Assembly: GCA_030430165.1 (NCBI GenBank)
Contig: JAUIGL010000001.1
Span: forward strand, 1-64,000
Length of the DNA: 64,000 bases
Source: a bacterium
GTDB taxonomy: Bacteria > Desulfobacterota > Binatia > HRBIN30 > CADEER01
Reading direction: 5' to 3'
Below are positions 1 to 8,221 of this stretch, piece after piece (positions within the stretch are counted from its first letter, which is position 1; the number at the start of each line of letters is the position of its first letter). The translations under genes were made by a program, and so were the position numbers. The notes under the pieces are model-generated. The model was not told the DNA's origin. It did not search any database and was given only the letters and a program-made list of their open reading frames with translations.

Positions 1-1
1 C

Positions 2-304
2 AAGGAGTCCACCGGGTCGGCCGCAGGTATCTTTTTCTGGCGAGACGCTCACGGAACCGAGGTGGATTTCGTCATCGAGCAGGCCGGCCGGGTTCGCCTA
101 ATCGAAGCGAAATGGACAGAAGCCGATTCCGGCCGCAGGGCACTCGCCCCCCTATCCCGCGTGCGCGAAGCTCTCGGAAAGCGCGCCGCCAGCGAGCACT
201 GGATCGCCTGCCGAACACCGCACCCCCGGCCGCTCCAGCATGATCCCACCCTCAGACTGATCGACGGATTCGCATTCGAGGACTGGCTGGAGTCGGGCTG
301 TTAG
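2..304 (+). CDS. AAA ATPase with DUF4143 domain, C-terminal fragment
   Basis: The frame is open from the window edge and reads KESTGSAAGIFFWRDAHGTE followed by VDFVIEQAGRVRLIEAKW. This is the usual end of the DUF4143 domain of AAA-family ATPases (an 'FWRD..G.EVD.vie..g....iE.K' strand pattern, reminiscent of nuclease-fold cores). Only about the last 100 residues are here; the Walker motifs and the start lie upstream of the window. The GTG inside the frame at 62 is internal, because the family motif begins upstream of it. The protein ends 90 bases before a HigBA module, so this may be the edge of a small accessory region. The biochemical role of these ATPases is poorly defined. Confidence 0.65.
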   Translation, partial: KESTGSAAGIFFWRDAHGTEVDFVIEQAGRVRLIEAKWTEADSGRRALAPLSRVREALGKRAASEHWIACRTPHPRPLQHDPTLRLIDGFAFEDWLESGC

Positions 305-393
305 CCCGCTCTTCGGCCATGGCCACGTTTGATTTCGAGTTCCCTGCCGGGTTGGGATTTGCGCGGATTATCGATTTACCGTAACCTCGGAAC

Positions 394-684
394 ATGATCG
401 TCAGCTTCGGCAATCGTTTGGCTGAGGATCTCTTTGATGACCGACAGAGCAAAGCCGTTCGAGCATTCCCGCAAAACCTGCGCCGAGCCGCGCGGCGGAA
501 ACTCTTGTACCTACACGACGCCGCGGAGCTTGGTGACTTGCGTGTGCCGCCTGGCAACCGACTCGAGGCACTGAAGGGCAAGTTGAAGGGGGCTTACTCG
601 ATTCGAATCAACGACCAATGGCGAGTCGTTTTTCACTGGCGCGATGGCAATGCGGCTGAGGTCCATGTGATCGATTACCACTGA
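394..684 (+). CDS. higB: HigB-type toxin (RelE/ParE superfamily)
   Basis: A 96-residue protein with the RelE/HigB fold signature: a basic middle (residues about 25-40), the G-N-R-L-E-x-L-K-G stretch near residue 50 and the late 'AYSIRINDQWRVVFHW' strand-turn-strand that is diagnostic of HigB 'killer' proteins. Members are ribosome-dependent mRNA interferases. The toxin gene comes first and the antitoxin follows 25 bases downstream, the reversed order typical of higBA. The length matches the family (about 92 residues) and the gene looks intact. Confidence 0.9.
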   Translation: MIVSFGNRLAEDLFDDRQSKAVRAFPQNLRRAARRKLLYLHDAAELGDLRVPPGNRLEALKGKLKGAYSIRINDQWRVVFHWRDGNAAEVHVIDYH

Positions 685-709
685 GGTAGGGAGAACAGGA
701 GCAACGGAG

Positions 710-979
710 ATGAAGCAGCCACGCAACCCCTTCCATCCTGGGGAAATCCTGAAGGAGGAGTTCCTCGATCCTGCCGGGATGACGCAGGCCGCGCTCGCCG
801 AGAAGCTCGGCTGGACGAGGACGCGGCTGAACGAGCTGATCCGCGGCAAGCGTGGAGTCACGGCCGATGCTGCATTGGACCTGGCGGACGCCTTGGGTAC
901 ATCTGCAAAGCTTTGGATGAATCTCCAAGCAACGTGGGATCTGAACGCAGCCGAGCAACGACGCGGGCGCGCCGCCTGA
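710..979 (+). CDS. higA: HigA-type antitoxin, XRE helix-turn-helix
   Basis: An 89-residue HigA. The 'HPGEILKEEFL' N-terminus and the helix-turn-helix at about residues 22-50 (MTQAALAEKLGWTRTRLNEL) are standard for the family, as is the 'WMNLQATWDL' C-terminal helix. HigA neutralises HigB and represses the operon. A GGAG ribosome site lies just before the ATG. It is complete, so the pair could be functional. It pairs with the toxin at 394-684. Confidence 0.92.
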   Translation: MKQPRNPFHPGEILKEEFLDPAGMTQAALAEKLGWTRTRLNELIRGKRGVTADAALDLADALGTSAKLWMNLQATWDLNAAEQRRGRAA

Positions 980-1143
980 TGACCTGGCCCCCGCTGGTCA
1001 CTTTGCGGGGCATACTGATGGTAGTGGGGGACGTAAGGACGCGACTTGGGCGAGTTGAGTCGGTACTACGCGCGTCGAGTGTATGGGGAGGGGACGCACT
1101 CGGCGAGTATGCGCCCTATCGCCGGTTCGCGACCGCAATCGGA

Positions 1144-1172
1144 TCCGTGTCCCCCGTGTTCACCCGTGTCTT
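1144..1172. repeat. Dispersed intergenic repeat, copy A
   Basis: A 29-base element immediately 3' of the esterase stop codon. It matches, in reverse complement, 27 of 29 bases of the segment at 33193-33221 and reads TCCGTGTC...CACCCGTGTCT. Both copies sit just after the 3' end of a gene. This copy lacks the second hairpin arm. Apart from this element I see nothing in the spacer 980-1172. Confidence 0.6.
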
Positions 1173-2042
1173 CTATTCCCCGCCGACTGCAGCAAAGAAA
1201 TCCCAGATGTGATCGGTGGCGCTGAAGTCTCCGTTCGGATCGGTAGCGCCTCCCGGCCAGACGTGGCCGAGGCCGCCGACGGCGCAGAAGCCGGTGTGAA
1301 CCGAGTCGTCGCAGGTCGTCGTCGAGCGGCACTCGGCGTTGTCGGCGACTTGCTCGACGACGAGGTCGTCGGCGCAGCCGTTCCACTCCAGTGACAGGGG
1401 AAAGGCGACTTCCTCGCCGGCGCGGAACGGAACCACCGGGTCTTCGAGGTTGTTGATCGTCTCGACCGGCCGCGGCTGCGACGGTTCGCAGGGGAACTGG
1501 GCAATGGTGCCGCCGACCGGGGCGAAGCCGGCGAACAAATCGCTGGCGTCGCAGGTCAGCTTGAACGCCATCGCCGCGCCGTTGGAAAAGCCGGTGACGA
1601 AGATTCGTTCCGGGTCGATACAGTACTCCGCCTCGACGGCCGCGACCATGTCGCGCGCGAAGGTGACGTCGTCGATGCCGAGGCGCATCGCCGGATCGCA
1701 ACAAAGTCCGGCGTTCCACGAACGCTCGATGCCGTCGCCGGCGACGGTGATGAACCCCTCTTGCGCGGCCTTCTCGGGAAAACCGGTGACGGTTTGGATC
1801 GCGTTGCCGTCGGCGAGGACGCCGTGGAATACCAGCACCAGCGGGACCGGACCGCCGTTCAGCGCCGACTCCGGCGCGCTCAGCAGGAAGGTGCGTTCGA
1901 GCCCGCCCGACTCGATCGAGATGCTGCGCTCGCCCGCGGCGCCGTTCTTTCCGGCGCATAGGGAAGGGGAGGCGTCGTCGTCGCTGCCGCAGGCGGCGAA
2001 ACAGAGTGCGAGGGGGATGGCGATGGCAGAGAATTTTCTCAT
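1173..2042 (-). CDS. Secreted PHB-depolymerase/feruloyl-esterase-like lipoprotein
   Basis: A 289-residue alpha/beta hydrolase of the LpqC/PHB-depolymerase esterase family. The N-terminus is a lipoprotein signal (MRKFSAIAIPLALCFAACGS, lipid Cys at about 18). The oxyanion-region motif VLVFHGVLADG, the nucleophile elbow GFSNGAAM and the C-terminal catalytic-His segment GLGHVWPGG are all visible. Many cysteines suggest disulfides in an exported enzyme. It probably cleaves ester bonds in polyesters or acylated polysaccharides; the substrate cannot be read from sequence. The start overlaps the upstream peptidase stop by four bases (ATGA), so the two lipoproteins form a coupled operon. Confidence 0.82.
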   Translation of the reverse strand: MRKFSAIAIPLALCFAACGSDDDASPSLCAGKNGAAGERSISIESGGLERTFLLSAPESALNGGPVPLVLVFHGVLADGNAIQTVTGFPEKAAQEGFITVAGDGIERSWNAGLCCDPAMRLGIDDVTFARDMVAAVEAEYCIDPERIFVTGFSNGAAMAFKLTCDASDLFAGFAPVGGTIAQFPCEPSQPRPVETINNLEDPVVPFRAGEEVAFPLSLEWNGCADDLVVEQVADNAECRSTTTCDDSVHTGFCAVGGLGHVWPGGATDPNGDFSATDHIWDFFAAVGGE

Positions 2043-3547
2043 TGCGGGTCCTCTTCAGGGGTGCAGTCCAGGGGAGTGGCGCGCGGCGGCTGGTAGATCT
2101 GCGCGCGCAGGGAGGCGGCTGTCTGGTCGCGCAACGCTTCGACGATGTCGATCGTCGCCAGGGTCAGGGGAACCAGGCTGGGTTGGTGGATCTTGTCGAG
2201 GGTGTCCTGCTCGTCGAAGAGGTACATCGGCGCGGTCAGGAAACTGACGATCGGCGACAGCGGGTGGAAGAACGCCGCGTCGGTCGGTGGATTTGAGCTG
2301 CCCGGGGGGAAGCCCTCGGGCGGCATGATGAACGAGCGAATCAAGTCGCGGCGGCAGATTGTGTCGGCGACCGCCTGCTCGAGGTCGGGGATGAAGCTGG
2401 TGAACCACCAGCGCACTTCCGGCGCGTCGGTCGGCACCAGCTCTCCGTCGACGCCGCGCGCCTCGCGGGCGGCGTGCTCGAGATGGATCTCGACGACCAC
2501 GTCCTCGGCGATCAGGTCGCGGTTGTTGGCGACGAAGCTGCGCAAGCCGGCGCCGCCGGCCATGTGTCCGCCGTTGAGCAGAAACATCAGGTTGTGCGGC
2601 CGCTGCTCGCGCGGCACGCTCGCCCAGTACTGCGCTTGCGCGAGAACCAGCGCGATCCCGGAAGCATCCTCGACCGCCGACGCCCACGGGCCGTCGTGGT
2701 GCGAGCCGATGATGACCCAATCGTCGCCGGCGCCGGGCAGCACCCCGGTGACGTTGTACGAGCGCACCGTTTCGAGCTCGCGGCGCAAGACGATGCGGCC
2801 GCGCGTCGGTCCCTGTTCGATGATCTGGAGCAGACGGTCGCCGTTGCTGGAGCTCAGCCACAGCCCGGGGATCGGCCGCTCTTCTGCGTCGTACGGCACG
2901 TAGTACCGGTCGGTGTCCCAGGGGAAGCCGCGCAGGATGCCGATGAAACCGATCGCCCCAGCCTCGACGTAGGGTTCCATCGGTTGGTTGAAGCTGGCGC
3001 TGAACGGCAGCGTCTGGACGTGTGTCTGCAGCTCGCCGCTCGGGTCGTACTCCCAGGTGGCGAAGGCGCGAGTGGCGAGCTGGGGCAGGTCGATGATCTG
3101 GTTCTCGACGACGGCGATGGCTCCGTCGAGCTCGGTCGTTTCATCTTCCGTCGCCAGGACGAGCTCGCCGTCGAGCGCTTCGACATCGGCCGAGAACGGC
3201 ATCGCGTACGACGGAATCGTCACCACGTCGGCGGGCGTGTCGGGGTGCCAGACCTCGAGCGACCACGACAACGGCTGCCAGCGCTCGACGTCGATGGGAT
3301 GCAAGGTGACCTGCTCGAGACCCATGGCGACGAAGTGGTCGCGCGTCCACTCGATCGCCCAGTCGTCGGCCGGATACCCCGGGCGGCGAACCCCTTGCTC
3401 GAAGACCTCCTCGATCCAGCCGTAGATCGTCTCGGTGGTCGGCACGATCGCCCGAGGAGCGCCGCCCTGATCGTCGTCCGAGCAGCCCGCGGCGAGGATC
3501 GCCCAGCAGGCGAGCAGCAGGGCCCGATAGCATATCGACCGCCTCAT
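2039..3547 (-). CDS. M28-family metallopeptidase-like lipoprotein
   Basis: A lipoprotein of 502 residues with signal MRRSICYRALLLACWAILAAGC. I chose this ATG at 3547 because the frame upstream is Arg-rich and has no signal peptide. The middle resembles a PA-type insert (residues about 130-250). It is followed by an M28 zinc-aminopeptidase core with VIIGSHHDGPWASAVEDASG (metal-binding His and Asp) and NGGHMAGGAGLRSF. The later 'PSDAAFFH'-type final His ligand appears as NPPTDAAFFHPLSP. It probably acts in the periplasm or at the outer membrane on peptides; related M28 proteins cyclise or trim substrates. It is the first gene of a two-gene unit with the esterase at 1173-2042. Confidence 0.78.
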   Translation of the reverse strand: MRRSICYRALLLACWAILAAGCSDDDQGGAPRAIVPTTETIYGWIEEVFEQGVRRPGYPADDWAIEWTRDHFVAMGLEQVTLHPIDVERWQPLSWSLEVWHPDTPADVVTIPSYAMPFSADVEALDGELVLATEDETTELDGAIAVVENQIIDLPQLATRAFATWEYDPSGELQTHVQTLPFSASFNQPMEPYVEAGAIGFIGILRGFPWDTDRYYVPYDAEERPIPGLWLSSSNGDRLLQIIEQGPTRGRIVLRRELETVRSYNVTGVLPGAGDDWVIIGSHHDGPWASAVEDASGIALVLAQAQYWASVPREQRPHNLMFLLNGGHMAGGAGLRSFVANNRDLIAEDVVVEIHLEHAAREARGVDGELVPTDAPEVRWWFTSFIPDLEQAVADTICRRDLIRSFIMPPEGFPPGSSNPPTDAAFFHPLSPIVSFLTAPMYLFDEQDTLDKIHQPSLVPLTLATIDIVEALRDQTAASLRAQIYQPPRATPLDCTPEEDPQ

Positions 3548-3594
3548 CTCTCGACGAAGCCTGAGCACCGATCGAACGCCGGCGTTACCCGCCC

Positions 3595-5274
3595 TCATGC
3601 GTAGAGGGCTTCGATCTCCGAGGCGTACTTCGTGGCGATCGGTTTTCGCTTCAGCTTCGAGGTCGGAGTCAGCTCGTCGCCGCCGGGTTCCCACTCGGTC
3701 GGAAGGATCGTGTGCCGCTTGATCTGTTCGACCCGCGCCATGCGCTGGTTGGCTGCGTCGATTGCCTCGGCGACTGCTGCGGCGACCGACGAGTCGCCCG
3801 CCAGGGCCGCGGTCGATGCGTCCTTCAGGCCGTGTTCCGCCGCATAGGCGCGCGCGGCGTCCGGATCGAGCACCACCAGGGCGACGTTGTAGGGGCGGTT
3901 GTCGCCGATCGCGATCGCCTGGCCGATCAGCGGACTGGCCGCCTTGATCTTTTGCTCGATGTTGGCGGGCGACATGTTCTTGCCGGCGGCGTTGATGATC
4001 AGCTCCTTCTTGCGATCGACGATCTTGACGTATCCCTCGGCGTCGATCTCGGCGATGTCACCGGTGTGCAGCCAGCCGTCGGCGTCGATCGTCTCGGCGG
4101 TCTTGTCGGGCTGGTTGCGGTAACCGCGCATGACGATCGGCCCGCGGCAGAGGAGCTCGCCGTCGTCGGCCAGCGAGACCTCGACCCCGCGGATGGGGAT
4201 GCCGACGGTGCCGACCTTGATCTTGTCGCGCGGGTTCATGGTCGCCACGGCGGAGAGCTCCGACATGCCCCACACTTCCTGAATCGGCAGCCCGAGTTGC
4301 ATGAAGAACTCGAGGGTCTCGGCGGCGACCGGCGCCGCGCCGCAGGCAGAGGCATGGACCTCGTCGAGGCCGAGGTGACCGAGCAGGGCGCGGCGTTTGT
4401 CGTCTGGGACCGCGGCGGGGTCGGTGACGCCGGCCGCCTGCAGGCCGGCCATCAGCTTCTCCCAGACGCGCGGCACGCCGCTGAAGATCGTAGGGCGCGC
4501 GTCGGCAAGCGCCGCGGCCAGTTGTTTCATGTCGGCCAGCGACGTCACCTGAATGCCGTTTACGATCGCGCTGTAGTGGGACAGGGCGCGGTCGGCGATG
4601 TGCGCCGACGGCAGGAACGAGAGCACGCGGTCTTCCGGGCCGGCGGGAAAGAACTCGCTCAGGGCGCTCATCTCGGCCAGCAGGTTGTCGTGGGTGAGCT
4701 CGACCCCCTTGGGCGGACCGGTGGTGCCGGAGGTGTAGATCAGGGTGGCGACATCGGAGCCTTCGACTGCGCGCCAACTCTTCTCGAATTCGAAGCCGGT
4801 GGCGGGGGATGACTCGAGCTGGTCGAGTGTCGTCGTTCCCTGCGGTGCGGCGTCGACACAGACGATGTGCTCGATCTCGGTATTGCCGCGCACTTCCGCG
4901 ATGCGCGGGACGAACTGCTCTTCGCAGAACACGACCCGGTTGGCGGCGTTGCCGAACAGATACTCGATCTGCTCCGGGGCCGAGGTGTTGTAGATCGAGA
5001 ACGGAGTCGCGCCGAGGTGTAGCGCCGCGCTGTCGATGAGATGGAACTCGGGGCGATTGGTCATCATCATCGCCACCGTGTCGCCGCGACCGATACCGAG
5101 GGCCGCCAGCCCAGCGGCGATGCGCTCGACCCTGCGCCCGTATTCGTTCCAGGTGATCCCGCTGTCGGACCCGGAGTTGCGCAACGCGATGCGGTCGCCG
5201 CAGCGCGATACCGTGTTCTGAAATGCCTCGCACAGGTTCGCCGCGTCGAGGTTCTCTCCGGCTTGATCGGTCAT
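3595..5274 (-). CDS. Long-chain acyl-CoA ligase (AMP-dependent synthetase)
   Basis: A member of the ANL superfamily, FadD15-like. It carries the AMP-binding P-loop TLIYTSGTTGPPKGVELTH, the A5 region EVWGMSEL, the 'GWLHTGDIAEID' hinge motif and the C-terminal 'KELIINAAGKNMSP' catalytic Lys region, and it ends with a TSKLKRK segment typical of long-chain acyl-CoA synthetases. The ATG at 5274 gives 559 residues; a longer in-frame extension is low-complexity Arg-rich sequence and is not believable. It activates fatty acids as acyl-AMP and then acyl-CoA. It could feed beta-oxidation, or supply starters for the type III PKS at 16976-18025 (inference). Confidence 0.9.
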   Translation of the reverse strand: MTDQAGENLDAANLCEAFQNTVSRCGDRIALRNSGSDSGITWNEYGRRVERIAAGLAALGIGRGDTVAMMMTNRPEFHLIDSAALHLGATPFSIYNTSAPEQIEYLFGNAANRVVFCEEQFVPRIAEVRGNTEIEHIVCVDAAPQGTTTLDQLESSPATGFEFEKSWRAVEGSDVATLIYTSGTTGPPKGVELTHDNLLAEMSALSEFFPAGPEDRVLSFLPSAHIADRALSHYSAIVNGIQVTSLADMKQLAAALADARPTIFSGVPRVWEKLMAGLQAAGVTDPAAVPDDKRRALLGHLGLDEVHASACGAAPVAAETLEFFMQLGLPIQEVWGMSELSAVATMNPRDKIKVGTVGIPIRGVEVSLADDGELLCRGPIVMRGYRNQPDKTAETIDADGWLHTGDIAEIDAEGYVKIVDRKKELIINAAGKNMSPANIEQKIKAASPLIGQAIAIGDNRPYNVALVVLDPDAARAYAAEHGLKDASTAALAGDSSVAAAVAEAIDAANQRMARVEQIKRHTILPTEWEPGGDELTPTSKLKRKPIATKYASEIEALYA

Positions 5275-5334
5275 GGTTTGCTTCCCCCTATCTTGCGGCA
5301 GTCGATTTCTTCGAATCGGTGTCGCCGTCGCTTT

Positions 5335-5376
5335 TCGATACCGAGACCGATACCGATAGCGATGCCGACCGCGATT
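5335..5376. repeat. Degenerate GATACC-type hexamer repeat
   Basis: A short run of imperfect hexamers of the form GATACC/GAGACC/GATACC/GATAGC/GATGCC in the spacer between the acyl-CoA ligase and the AI-2E permease gene. It has no believable reading frame and is upstream of the ligase start. It looks like slippage-derived intergenic sequence. Confidence 0.55.
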
Positions 5377-5497
5377 GGCCGGGCTTCCGATATTCGAGAA
5401 CGGACTCGAGCCAGCCGCCTCAGCCTCTCTCAGTGGAGTCGCGATATCGAACCCTGCGGCGCCGCTCAAGGCCGATGGCCTCGCGGCGTGCCGCCGG

Positions 5498-6604
5498 TCA
5501 GCGGCCGAGGATGGCGCCGACCAGGCGCAGTGACGGTATCTGGTCGCAGACCAGCTTCAGCGCCGCGGTCGTCGGCACCGCGATGATCGCGCCGGGAATG
5601 CCCCACAGCCAGGACCAGATCATCAGGCTGACGAATACCGCGACCGGGCTCAGGGCGAGTCTCTGACCGAGAATCGCAGGGGTGACGAGCAGGCCCTCGG
5701 TCGCCGACAACGCGCCGAATAGCAGCGGCGCGGCGAAGGCTTGCGACACGTGGTCGAAATGGAACACGCCGACTGCGAACAGGATGCCGCAATTGACCAC
5801 GCCGCCGACGAAGGGAATGAAGTTGAGCAGGGCCGCCGAAGCGCCCCACAGCGCGGCGTTGGGGAGGCCGAGAACCAGCAAGACTACCCAGGTGAGCAAG
5901 CCGAGCGTGGTGTTGATGATCGAAATCGTCAGCAGGTAGCGCGAGATCTCGGATTCCGTACGGCGAATGATCCGCGACGCCGCGCGCTTGTCGGCTAGCC
6001 TCGGGCTGGTTCGGATCAGCTTGCCGATGAACGCGTCCCCGGAGGCGAGCAGGAAGTAGAGGAGAACGACGACGGTCACCACCAGGGTGACGATGGTGCG
6101 CGTCTGTGTCAGCAGGCTTTCCGCCAAGCTGACGTTCTTGACCTGGACCTTCTGGGCCGACGACGGCATTTCGGTCATCTGCTCGACCTGGTCTGTGGCG
6201 GCGACGACTTCTTCGAGCGGCTGGCGCACCGGGCGCAGCTTGCGCTCCATTTGCCGCACGCTCTGCGGCAGGCGCTCCGCCCACTCGGCGGCCGGTTCCG
6301 CCAGATAGCTCACCACGCCCACCAGTGCCCCAATTGTACAAATCACAACGAAGGCGGCGGCGATCGCCCGCGGCAAGCGAAGTCGCTCGAGCAGGCGAAC
6401 CGCCGGCGTCAGCAGAAAGTTGGCGAGAAGCGCAACGAGAATGGGGAACACCAGGCTGCGCGCGACGTGCAGGGTGTGGAAGAGGGCCAGCGTGAACAGG
6501 CCGGTCAGCGCCACCGACCGGACGTCGAGCGGCCGGGCGCTGCGTTCGCCCTCAGGTTCGCTGGTAGTCTCCGATTTCGTTTCCATTTGCTCGGCCTTCC
6601 TCAA
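5498..6604 (-). CDS. AI-2E family transporter (UPF0118 permease)
   Basis: A 368-residue polytopic membrane protein with the AI-2E/PerM layout: two close N-terminal helices (about 30-95), a long soluble coiled-coil-like middle (about 115-165) and then five or six helices. Family landmarks are 'LLNFIPFVGGVVNCG' near residue 255 and the 'PAILGQRLALSPVAVFVSLMIWSWLWGIPGAIIAVP' end region. Family members export autoinducer-2 or move ions or small solutes, and the substrate here is not predictable. A second ATG at 6586 (METKSE) is an equally good start. Confidence 0.85.
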   Translation of the reverse strand: MRKAEQMETKSETTSEPEGERSARPLDVRSVALTGLFTLALFHTLHVARSLVFPILVALLANFLLTPAVRLLERLRLPRAIAAAFVVICTIGALVGVVSYLAEPAAEWAERLPQSVRQMERKLRPVRQPLEEVVAATDQVEQMTEMPSSAQKVQVKNVSLAESLLTQTRTIVTLVVTVVVLLYFLLASGDAFIGKLIRTSPRLADKRAASRIIRRTESEISRYLLTISIINTTLGLLTWVVLLVLGLPNAALWGASAALLNFIPFVGGVVNCGILFAVGVFHFDHVSQAFAAPLLFGALSATEGLLVTPAILGQRLALSPVAVFVSLMIWSWLWGIPGAIIAVPTTAALKLVCDQIPSLRLVGAILGR

Positions 6605-6824
6605 TACCCGGTCCGGTTCAGGAAATCTCGTGCCACGGTGAGGTTTGCCGGCGGCCAGACGCGGGCCGGGGCGATCCTTGTAGAATTTTCAAGGGACGGC
6701 GCGGTCGAATTGCTCAGGGGAGGCTGTGCCTCGCTGCCGGCGGTTGGTCCGCCTCTTGCTCTCTTGTGTTCTGCCCGGCGCAACCCGCCGGCCGTGATGA
6801 CGAGGAACCGCACATTGAGCCGAG

Positions 6825-7154
6825 ATGAGCGAACGCCCAGCCGAACCAACGCCGACCCCCGTGACCGCCCTGAGCCGCGTCGTCGAGTCCGGACACCGTT
6901 CCGTGCTCGCCCGTATCGAGTTGGTGCGGGCCGAGCTGCGCCAGAGCGCGATTCGACTGCGTCGCGAGGTCGTTTCGTTGGGAGTGGCGGCGATTCTGGC
7001 GGCGACGGCTTGGCTGCTGTTCGTCGCCGCCCTGGTCGCCTTTGCGGCGCCTGTCATCGGTCTGGCTCCGGCGCTTCTCGCGGTGGCTGCGACCAGCGGC
7101 GCGGCGGCGTTGGCGGCCCTGTCGCGGAGCGGTGGCGACGATGGCGGCGAGTGA
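6825..7154 (+). CDS. Phage-holin-family III (YqjE/DUF1469-like) membrane protein
   Basis: 109 residues: an amphipathic N-terminal helix (ARIELVRAELRQSAIRLRREV, about 30-50) followed by two close transmembrane helices separated by 'APVIGLAP'. This is the YqjE/holin-superfamily arrangement found in many proteobacteria beside YqjD/ElaB-like and YtxH genes. The following four small genes have the same style (charged helix plus one or two membrane helices). Its function is unknown; such sets are commonly linked to stationary-phase or envelope stress. It overlaps the next gene by 14 bases. Confidence 0.72.
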   Translation: MSERPAEPTPTPVTALSRVVESGHRSVLARIELVRAELRQSAIRLRREVVSLGVAAILAATAWLLFVAALVAFAAPVIGLAPALLAVAATSGAAALAALSRSGGDDGGE

Positions 7155-7377
7155 GAATGGAGATGGCAGACCGCGGCGTGTCGCCGCGGCCGAGCGCGCG
7201 GTCGCAGAGAGCGACGCCGAGCTGGCTCGAGCGGTCGAAGCGCTGGCTCGCTCGCTGCGCGAACCCTTCGCGATCGCCGACCGGATTCGGCGCCGCCCGC
7301 TCGTTTGGATGGTGGGGGCGGCGGTGGTCGGTTTCGCTGTCGCGCGGGTGACCCGTGACAGCTCGCGATCGGGCTGA
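7141..7377 (+). CDS. Small membrane-anchored protein (YqjD/ElaB-like layout)
   Basis: 78 residues beginning MAASENGDGRPRRVAAAER. An acidic/basic helix (about 12-50) is followed by one C-terminal hydrophobic segment 'PLVWMVGAAVVGFAVARV'. It overlaps the end of 6825-7154 in another frame, which suggests translational coupling. The layout matches inner-membrane tail-anchored helix proteins such as YqjD/YqjK, but the similarity is too weak to name it. Confidence 0.55.
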   Translation: MAASENGDGRPRRVAAAERAVAESDAELARAVEALARSLREPFAIADRIRRRPLVWMVGAAVVGFAVARVTRDSSRSG

Positions 7378-7390
7378 TCTGGAGGATTGG

Positions 7391-7573
7391 ATGACGGATA
7401 CGAGTCGCAAGTCTGAAGAGACGAGCCAGGAGGAGCTGCTCGAGTTTCTCCGGACGGAGATCGGCCGCGCGGAGCGGCGCCTGGACAGGATCACCAAGAC
7501 GCGTCCGCTGCTCGCCTGCGGCGTAGCGCTCGCGCTCGGCTATCTGGCCGGCCGGGTGGTTTCGCGAACCTGA
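7391..7573 (+). CDS. Small tail-anchored membrane protein
   Basis: 60 residues starting MTDTSRKSEETSQEELLEFL. The ATG at 7391 has a GGAGG ribosome site directly upstream (7381-7385). A charged helix ends in 'RPLLACGVALALGYLAGRVVSR', one membrane span followed by a positive tail. This is the same organisation as its neighbours at 7141-7377 and 7592-7963, so these may be paralogues that build a membrane-associated complex. Confidence 0.55.
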   Translation: MTDTSRKSEETSQEELLEFLRTEIGRAERRLDRITKTRPLLACGVALALGYLAGRVVSRT

Positions 7574-7591
7574 CCAAAGAGGGGTGTATCG

Positions 7592-7963
7592 ATGACCGAG
7601 GAGGTTTCTTTGCAGAGAGATGCGGCCGAGATCGCAGCCGACGCGCGGCGCCTGGTGCGCGATGCCGCGTCTCTGGTGGACGACGCCAGTCGCGCCGGGC
7701 GCGATTTGAAGCGGCTGATCGCGGACAACCCCTACACCGCGCTGTCGATCGCACTGGGCACGGGTTTCGTGCTCGGTGGCGGGTTGGCGCCGGCGGTGTT
7801 GCGAACTGGCACCAGCGTCGCCGGTCGCACCGTTTTACTGCTCTTGGCGCGTCAGCTCACCGAGCACTTTGGCAGCGAGCTTGCCAAGGCCGTGATGCCG
7901 AACGAGCAGCACCCACACCAGACGCGCCCCACTGACAATTTCGATACGGAGGTCAATCAATGA
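7592..7963 (+). CDS. Membrane protein with N-terminal amphipathic helix
   Basis: 123 residues. Residues 8-48 form a long heptad-like helix (RDAAEIAADARRLVRDAASL). 'NPYTALSIALGTGFVLGGGL' follows, with the NPYxxL-x-(G/A)-xGF pattern typical of YqjD/ElaB/DUF883 C-termini, and then a tail that may cross the membrane again. DUF883 proteins tether ribosomes to the inner membrane in stationary phase in E. coli; transferring that role here is speculative. The stop overlaps the next start (ATGA). Confidence 0.6.
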   Translation: MTEEVSLQRDAAEIAADARRLVRDAASLVDDASRAGRDLKRLIADNPYTALSIALGTGFVLGGGLAPAVLRTGTSVAGRTVLLLLARQLTEHFGSELAKAVMPNEQHPHQTRPTDNFDTEVNQ

Positions 7964-8220
7964 ACGTCAATGCCGAGGAGATCCTGCGCAAATTTCTCGA
8001 CGAAAGAAGCTCGTCGAGGACCGACCGGGTGGGCGACAGCCTGCCGCTGATCAGTGCATTCGGTGTCGGCCTGCTGGTCGGGGCCGGAGTCGCCCTCTTG
8101 TTTGCACCGGAGTCCGGCAAAGAGCTGCGCGACGATCTGGCGGACCGTGTCGAAGGTCTCAAGGAGCAGGCGTCGCAAGCGATCACTGCGGTCGAGGACC
8201 GTGCGAAGTCGCCCTCCTGA
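7960..8220 (+). CDS. YtxH domain protein
   Basis: 86 residues with the YtxH signature: a transmembrane helix (LISAFGVGLLVGAGVALLFA) followed at once by 'PESGKELRDDLADRVEGLKEQ', the conserved 'AP.SGkelR..l' motif leading into a coiled coil. The Bacillus YtxH family is general-stress linked. The gene is coupled to its upstream neighbour by an ATGA overlap and ends directly before the MscS-type channel. Confidence 0.8.
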   Translation: MNVNAEEILRKFLDERSSSRTDRVGDSLPLISAFGVGLLVGAGVALLFAPESGKELRDDLADRVEGLKEQASQAITAVEDRAKSPS

Positions 8221-8221
8221 G